28,757 nt of DNA, taken from contig CAAFWR010000065.1 in assembly GCA_900766745.1 (NCBI GenBank), positions 1 to 28,757 of the forward strand, in the 5' to 3' direction. The translations under genes were made by a program, and so were the position numbers. Source of the DNA: Methanobacteriaceae archaeon. GTDB lineage: Archaea; Methanobacteriota; Methanobacteria; Methanobacteriales; Methanobacteriaceae. Below are positions 24,354-28,757 of this stretch, one piece after another. Position 1 is the first letter of the stretch, and every line of letters starts with the position of its first letter. The notes below the pieces were generated by a model that did not search any database, was not told the origin of the DNA, and saw nothing but the letters and a program-made list of their open reading frames with translations.

Positions 24354-25664
24354 TTATCTAATGACTCCACCAAAACCAGTTAGTATCTCTTTTGCCTTTT
24401 CAATAGATTCTTTATATAATGCAGTAATCTTAAATGTAATGCTTATATGGTCTTTCTGAATTTGAGGACCTGTGTAAATGTCTGTAATTGCAAATGAAAT
24501 AATATTGTCAAGATTCTGGATAGTGTCAAGAATAATTTCTAAATTAACACGCTTATTAAATTCGCAGCTGATGGACTGATTAATATGATCGTAATTGTCT
24601 AATTTCCATTGATAAAGTTCTTCAGGTGTTAAAACTTCAATATTAGATAATTTTAGCTTCTTTTCCTTATTTCCATTACTTAAAACAATGGTGTCTTTTG
24701 TAACATCTTTAAGCTCTCCTGTGTGAACCTTTTCAGAGTAGATATGTTTTAGTCCAACTTCCTCTCCAATATGCTGGTTTAAAAGAGTAAATTCATGACT
24801 TAATGAATTGATGGCCTTATCACTTCTACCAAGAGCGGCCTGAATATCTCCCATATTCTTAGTAGCTTTATTGGCTATTTCCACAAAAGTTTTTTCATCG
24901 CCATTATTGATAGCTTCTTTAAGTTCAATAACAGCGTCTGCAAAGGCGTTTCTGATATTGGCTCCATTATCGTTCATTGTCTGGATGTAATATGTCAAAT
25001 AAGGATTTTGAGAAACAATCCTCGCAATCATATCTATCATTAAATTGTAAATAGGACTTTCATAATCTTCCGTTTCACTAATATTGACTTTTAATTTTTC
25101 CATTGCTGAAGCTGTTGAAATAAATGAAAAATGAGTTAAAACCTGAACAATACTCATCATATAATCATGCTTTTCAGGTGTAGTTTCGATAATATGCATA
25201 TTTTTACTTTCAAGATAATCATAAACTCTCTTATACCATGGTCCTTTTTCTATTGGTGTTAAAACGATTATTTGATTATCTAGATTAACAGTTCTAGGTC
25301 CAAATATTGGATGTGTTGGAATAAAATCTACATTATCAGGTAATACTTCAGCCATTACTTTACTAGGGCCTTCCTTAACAGATGTTACGTCGACTACCAA
25401 TGAGCCTTCTTTTACTGAATCAGCTATTTCTCTAATAACGTTACCTGTAAAATTCATAGGTACAGATACAATTACAACATCACTATTTTTTGCTAACTCC
25501 TTATTTGACTCATAATAATCAACGTCATATATGCTAGCTACTTTCCTGCCTTTCTGATGATCTCTTCCACTTATGGCAACATCAAATTCATCATTAAGGT
25601 ATGTGATTATGGTTTTTCCAAGACCATCTGTTCCACCGATTATTCCAATATTCATATCAATCAT
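24354..25664 (-). CDS. tyrA: Prephenate dehydrogenase with C-terminal FDX-ACB-like domain
   Basis: NAD(P)-dependent oxidative decarboxylation of prephenate to 4-hydroxyphenylpyruvate in tyrosine synthesis. The 436 residues start with a Rossmann fold whose loop is IGIIGGTDGLGKTI; THPIFGPRTV and VLTHFSF carry the family histidines, and a helical dimer domain follows to about 290. The last 75 residues or so (ISCEFNKRVNLEIILDTI ... ITDIYTGPQI ... ISITFKITA) resemble the ferredoxin-fold anticodon-binding (FDX-ACB) or ACT-like fold and may sense an amino acid. An ATG three codons in (25655) is an alternative start, but the TATA spacing suits a leaderless start at 25664. It diverges from pelota. Confidence 0.85.
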   Translation of the reverse strand: MIDMNIGIIGGTDGLGKTIITYLNDEFDVAISGRDHQKGRKVASIYDVDYYESNKELAKNSDVVIVSVPMNFTGNVIREIADSVKEGSLVVDVTSVKEGPSKVMAEVLPDNVDFIPTHPIFGPRTVNLDNQIIVLTPIEKGPWYKRVYDYLESKNMHIIETTPEKHDYMMSIVQVLTHFSFISTASAMEKLKVNISETEDYESPIYNLMIDMIARIVSQNPYLTYYIQTMNDNGANIRNAFADAVIELKEAINNGDEKTFVEIANKATKNMGDIQAALGRSDKAINSLSHEFTLLNQHIGEEVGLKHIYSEKVHTGELKDVTKDTIVLSNGNKEKKLKLSNIEVLTPEELYQWKLDNYDHINQSISCEFNKRVNLEIILDTIQNLDNIISFAITDIYTGPQIQKDHISITFKITALYKESIEKAKEILTGFGGVIR

Positions 25665-25685
25665 TAATTATTTTTAATTTCAAGT

Positions 25686-25697
25686 ATTATATATAAT
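25686..25697. promoter_or_regulatory. Shared symmetric TATA element between tyrA and pelA
   Basis: ATTATATATAAT is a perfect 12-bp palindrome in the 61-bp gap between the divergent genes. Its centre is 27-28 bases from the tyrA ATG and about 34 from the pelA ATG. With archaeal spacing of about 26 bases, tyrA would be leaderless and pelA would have a leader of about 8 bases with GGTGA (25717-25721) close to the 5' end. No second TATA is visible. Confidence 0.5.
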
Positions 25698-25725
25698 TAG
25701 CAACGAAAGTAATCTTGGTGAGAAT

Positions 25726-26787
25726 ATGAAAATTTTAAAAGAAGATGAAAAAGAGGGAACAGTTGAATTGTTCCCAGAAACACTAGACGATTTATGGCAC
25801 CTATCTCATATTGTTGAATCTGGAGACAATGTTTCTTCTAAAACAACACGACGTATTCAGGACAATACTGGTGATAAATTAAGAAGTGACCGTGGTGTTA
25901 AAAAGACATTTTTCTTAGGAATAGATGTTGAGAGTGTTGGATTTCATATTTTTACCGGAAAACTAAGATTAACAGGGGTTATTACAAAAGGTCCTGAAGA
26001 TTTAATCCCATTAGGTTCTCACCATACCTTGGAAGTTAAACTCCACACTCCAATTATTATTAAAAAAGAAAAATGGTCCAGATATATGCGCAGCAGAGTC
26101 CAAAGGGCAGTTGAAGCTTCCAAAAAATTATCAGCAATTATTGTAGTACTTGAAGATGATACAGCAACTTTAGGCCTTATAAGGCAGTTCGGTATTGAGT
26201 ATTACGGTCCGATTATAGGATCCATATCTGGAAAAAGGATAATTGACAAAAACAGGAATAAAAATATCATAAAATTCTACCAGAAAATAGTGGAATCCAT
26301 TGAAAAATTTGATGATATTCAAAATATCATTGTTGCAGGTCCAGGTTTTGTCAAAAATGATTTCTATGAATTCTTAAAAGATAAATATAAAGATTTAGCT
26401 AAAAAAGCTATTGTAGAAAACATAGGTACGGGTGGAAGAGTAGGAATCGGTGAAGTAATCAAAAAAGGAGTTGTGGAAAAGCTAACAGTAGAAAATAGGG
26501 TAGCTCAGGAGATCCAGGCAGTAGATGAACTCTTGGTTAACATAGCTAAAAACTCCTCAAAAGCTGTTTACGGAATTGATGAAACAAAAAATGCAGTTAA
26601 TATGGGTGCAGTTTCTAAATTACTGGTTTTAGATAAGGCAGTAGCAAACAATAATCTTGAAGAAGCTATTAATACTGTTGAAAACATGAATGGGGAAGTC
26701 ATAACAATCAGTTCTGAGCATGAAGGTGGTGAACAGCTATCTGCGCTAGGTGGACTTGCTGCAATTTTAAGATATCCTATTTCTTAA
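25726..26787 (+). CDS. pelA: mRNA surveillance protein pelota (archaeal Dom34)
   Basis: Rescues stalled ribosomes together with archaeal aEF1A and ABCE1. The 353 residues match archaeal pelota in length. Three domains are visible: N-terminal Sm-like domain starting MKILKEDEKEGTVELFPET and ending near 130 (LEVKLHTPIIIKKEKWSRYM), a central eRF1-like domain with SAIIVVLEDDTATLGLIRQFG (about 139-260), and the C-terminal eRF1_3-like domain (NAVNMGAVSKLLVLD to GGLAAILRY). The GGQ motif of release factors is absent, as expected. GGTGA just upstream supports the ATG. Transcribed divergently from tyrA. Confidence 0.95.
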   Translation: MKILKEDEKEGTVELFPETLDDLWHLSHIVESGDNVSSKTTRRIQDNTGDKLRSDRGVKKTFFLGIDVESVGFHIFTGKLRLTGVITKGPEDLIPLGSHHTLEVKLHTPIIIKKEKWSRYMRSRVQRAVEASKKLSAIIVVLEDDTATLGLIRQFGIEYYGPIIGSISGKRIIDKNRNKNIIKFYQKIVESIEKFDDIQNIIVAGPGFVKNDFYEFLKDKYKDLAKKAIVENIGTGGRVGIGEVIKKGVVEKLTVENRVAQEIQAVDELLVNIAKNSSKAVYGIDETKNAVNMGAVSKLLVLDKAVANNNLEEAINTVENMNGEVITISSEHEGGEQLSALGGLAAILRYPIS

Positions 26788-26866
26788 TTTCCGATGCGTA
26801 TTATTAAAAACATATTTAATTCATGTATTGATTATATTCAATTAAGTAATTGGAGGGTAAAAAAAA

Positions 26867-27256
26867 ATGAAACATAAAGTAAAGGTTACAGTAATTGATA
26901 AAAAATTATATCCAGAACTGCAAGAGATGTATTGTGTTAATCCAAAAGCAGGAGATTGTCCATGTTATAATGTCGGTGACGAATTTATTTTTGAAAGAGA
27001 TGGGGATAAGGACGATTTCTGGCATATGGGTTTAAACACACTAGTTAAAACAAACGGAGATCCAGATGATGTTGCAGGAGGTCCCAAAATACCACACTGT
27101 TCAGAAGCTTGGGACGCAATATCAAGATATATTTATGCAGGATTGGAAGGGGGATCTATAATGAAAAGTTGGATGAAAGAAGAAAATACAATGATTGCCT
27201 GCTGTTCTGATGGAACAAGACCAGTTATTTTCAAGATTGAAAGAATAGACTATTGA
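26867..27256 (+). CDS. TIGR04076 family small Cys-rich protein
   Basis: A 129-residue protein resembling the TIGR04076 family: KVKVTVIDKKLYPEL at the start, C23 in MYCVNPKAGDCPCYNVGDEFIF with C31 and C33, a middle HCSEAWDAISRYIYAGLEGG, and MIACCSDGTRPVIFKI at the end. The spaced cysteines suggest metal or redox chemistry; the function is not known to me. GGAGGG (26852-26857) lies nine bases before the ATG. It stands alone, 79 bases after pelA, and may have its own promoter in the AT-rich gap. Confidence 0.75.
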   Translation: MKHKVKVTVIDKKLYPELQEMYCVNPKAGDCPCYNVGDEFIFERDGDKDDFWHMGLNTLVKTNGDPDDVAGGPKIPHCSEAWDAISRYIYAGLEGGSIMKSWMKEENTMIACCSDGTRPVIFKIERIDY

Positions 27257-27456
27257 AATTATATTTGTCCCAATAGTCCAATTCACATAAAATTTTAAAT
27301 TACTTCTTTTTTTCTATTTTATAAGAAACCTAAATCATATTTATCTATTTCTAACTATGGGGTTATGTTAGCTATTGATTATTGTTTCATGCTATTTTTG
27401 TTTGGTAAATTAATTTATTGAAAAAAAATGAAATGGAAGGAAAAAGAATATTGTTG

Positions 27457-27723
27457 TTAGAATAAATATTCGTTTTCGTATTCCTTTTCCATAGCATTGA
27501 GTAAATCTACAATGAAATCGGATTTATTAATTTCTTTTATTTCTACTTTATTTATTCTTTTTTGATGAACATACTCCTGACCAAAAGATCTGCTTATGAA
27601 TACAATTCCTTTGAAGTCTAATATAGCTTCATCACATCCTTGTAATTTTTCGAATATCTTTTTGGCTGAAGATCTCATTCCGATTTTTTTAGCAAATTTT
27701 TTTTCTAAATCAATAACTATCAT
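27457..27723 (-). CDS. STAS-like domain protein (DUF4325 type)
   Basis: An 88-residue protein with the STAS-like layout of DUF4325: a first strand MIVIDLEKKFAKKIG, then helix SSAKKIFEKL, then strand DEAILDFKGIVFISRSFGQEYVHQ, in which the Ser pair of FISRSF stands where anti-sigma-factor antagonists carry the phosphorylated Ser. In bacteria such proteins are switched by a histidine-kinase-like ATPase of the SpoIIAB kind. The ATPase gene is immediately upstream here (27742-28250) but broken. GGGGT precedes the ATG by about 10 bases. Archaea have no sigma factors, so the target must differ. Confidence 0.65.
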   Translation of the reverse strand: MIVIDLEKKFAKKIGMRSSAKKIFEKLQGCDEAILDFKGIVFISRSFGQEYVHQKRINKVEIKEINKSDFIVDLLNAMEKEYENEYLF

Positions 27724-27741
27724 CTTTTTTATACCCCATTT

Positions 27742-28250
27742 TTATAATCTTTCGATTTTAGTTAATTCGTAACTTGTTTCATTAAATTTCTCATTGTTTA
27801 ATCTTAATGAGATAAATGTCCCTTTTATTATATCGTTGTCTAATTTTTTTAATATAGCTCCTTTTTGATTTATTGAACATAATCCATTTCTAGAAACTAT
27901 TAATATTTCTTCTTTAAATCCTAATGATACAAAACGTACAATTGTATTTAGTCCTCTGCCTTTTAGTCCAGATTTTTCCTTATTTGAGCTTTATGATTTT
28001 TTAATATTTGAATATGGATTATATTATCACATTGTTCTTTTTTTCCTAAAACACTGTAGATGTATTCCTGAATTTTTTCATCTGATGAATATATGTTGCT
28101 AATATTGTTCTCTTCCATATAATGAATTAATGGAACTAAAGTTGAAGGAGATATAAAACTATAATCTAAGATATTTATTTCATTATTGTCCTGATTTTCT
28201 TTAATAATTCTTTCAACTTTTTCAAAATCATTTAATACATTAAAAGCCAT
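27742..28250 (-). pseudogene. Broken histidine-kinase-like ATPase gene paired with the STAS-like gene
   Basis: The ATG at 28250, with GGAGA upstream, opens a 95-codon frame (MAFNVLNDFEKVERII ... FISPSTLVPLIHYMEENN ... YIYSVLGKKEQ) that stops at 27963. In another frame, from 27990 to 27742, 82 codons encode the end of an HATPase fold: KSGLKGRGLNTI is the ATP-lid/G-box motif, followed by LIVSRNG and GTFISLRL strands. The two pieces overlap in different frames, and the Asn-bearing N-box (E..N..H) that should lie between them is missing. So the gene seems to have suffered an internal deletion plus frame change. That the protein was an ATPase rests on the G-box; loss of function is inferred. Confidence 0.6.
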
Positions 28251-28705
28251 ATTTTAACATTCTCCATTTTTTTTAAATTTCAATCATTTTCCATTTTAAT
28301 TTGAAATAACTCTTTAAAAATTAATTTTTCACTCATATGTTCAGATTTTTATTTCAATAAATTAACCTATACTTTTAAACATGATGTTATCCATAATATA
28401 ATATAAATTAGCTTCATATTATGTTTAAAAGCTTATTTAACATTTTTCTTTGTTTTTAAAGCATTATTTACCATTAAAATTAATTTTACTTTCTTTAATC
28501 AATAATTACTCATGATAAATATAATGTTTTAACTTGAATACAAAACAACTTAACATAAATTGAGTTATTAATTAAACAAAATATAATCTCCAACTCTACA
28601 ACAATACCTCATTAGAAGTAATCATTATTGATATATGTCTTTTCTTAATTTTTTACAATCTAATTTTCTTTATGAAATTAATATTCGAATTAGGGGGATA
28701 ATAAT
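28251..28705. other. Gene-free AT-rich region
   Basis: 455 bases with no open frame of note. It holds the promoter side of the broken ATPase gene, a long inverted repeat (28372-28431) and, at its end, the ribosome binding site of the next gene. Nothing else was seen. Confidence 0.5.
28372..28431. repeat. 11-bp perfect inverted repeat, 60 bp overall
   Basis: CTTTTAAACAT (28372-28382) and ATGTTTAAAAG (28421-28431) are perfect inverted arms; pairing continues inward for a few bases with two mismatches. The loop is about 38 bases. It could be a large hairpin, a regulator site, or a relic of a miniature inverted-repeat element. Confidence 0.5.
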
Positions 28706-28757
28706 ATGTTTCATTGTTTAAAACCACGATTGAGATGCCTGAAATGGGTCCTTGAGT
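28706..28757 (+). CDS. Start of an unidentified gene, cut by the window end
   Basis: ATG at 28706 follows a strong ribosome binding site, AGGGGGAT (28692-28699), with eight bases between GGGGG and the ATG. The 17 visible codons (MFHCLKPRLRCLKWVLE) stay open to the window end. The text is Arg- and Cys-rich and I do not recognise it. The start signal is good; the frame is too short to prove coding. Confidence 0.35.
   Translation, partial: MFHCLKPRLRCLKWVLE

Noticed and set aside
27963..27990. Programmed ribosomal frameshift joining the two ATPase pieces
   Set aside because: No slippery heptamer with a following structure is evident, and the joined protein would still lack the ATP-binding N-box, so gene decay is the simpler reading.

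Overview
The window is strongly AT-rich archaeal DNA from a methanogen, most probably a Methanobrevibacter of the M. smithii kind (order Methanobacteriales). The reasons are archaeal ribosomal protein S3Ae, archaeal phosphoglycerate mutase ApgM, pelota, a two-ring Cdc48/VAT ATPase, an archaeal ATP-dependent DNA ligase, a methanogenesis-marker-8 type protein, and a piece of the repeat-rich adhesin-like proteins typical of gut Methanobrevibacter. I saw no tRNA, rRNA or CRISPR array.

Layout. 1-504 (-) is the tail of an adhesin-like gene that has lost its 5' end. 840-2206 (+) holds S3Ae and a DUF92 membrane protein. 2279-9653 (+) is a tightly packed run: apgM, glmM, glmU, a gamma-carbonic anhydrase, hisC, an NrdG-type radical SAM activase, and an ASCH-TPR fusion protein. 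A type II restriction-modification pair (9665-11432, -) faces the end of this run. On the minus strand, 17378 down to 11613 reads: glutaredoxin-like protein, ferredoxin-thioredoxin-reductase/rubredoxin fusion, DNA ligase, membrane-anchored OB-fold protein, CPA-type cation/proton antiporter, and a second phosphohexomutase. Next on the minus strand come the marker-8 protein with thiC (19632-17512), cdc48 (21940-19748) with a hairpin terminator, and a tyrosine recombinase (23383-22313) set in long gene-poor flanks. From 24354 to 26787 tyrA (-) and pelota (+) diverge from one symmetric TATA element. The last 2 kb hold a small TIGR04076-type gene, a STAS-like DUF4325 gene next to a broken histidine-kinase-like ATPase gene, gene-free DNA, and the start of one more gene.

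How the genes fit together. GlmM and GlmU give UDP-GlcNAc for pseudomurein and glycans; ApgM serves gluconeogenesis; HisC and TyrA make amino acids; ThiC makes the thiamine pyrimidine. The glutaredoxin and FTR-rubredoxin genes look like a thiol-redox relay co-transcribed with DNA ligase. The accessory or decaying parts are the adhesin fragment, the restriction-modification pair, the recombinase island and the ATPase/STAS-like module. The best candidates for something little described are the FTR-rubredoxin/glutaredoxin/ligase/OB-fold cluster, the ASCH-TPR fusion, the FDX-ACB-like tail on TyrA, and the decayed ATPase/DUF4325 switch in an archaeon that has no sigma factors.
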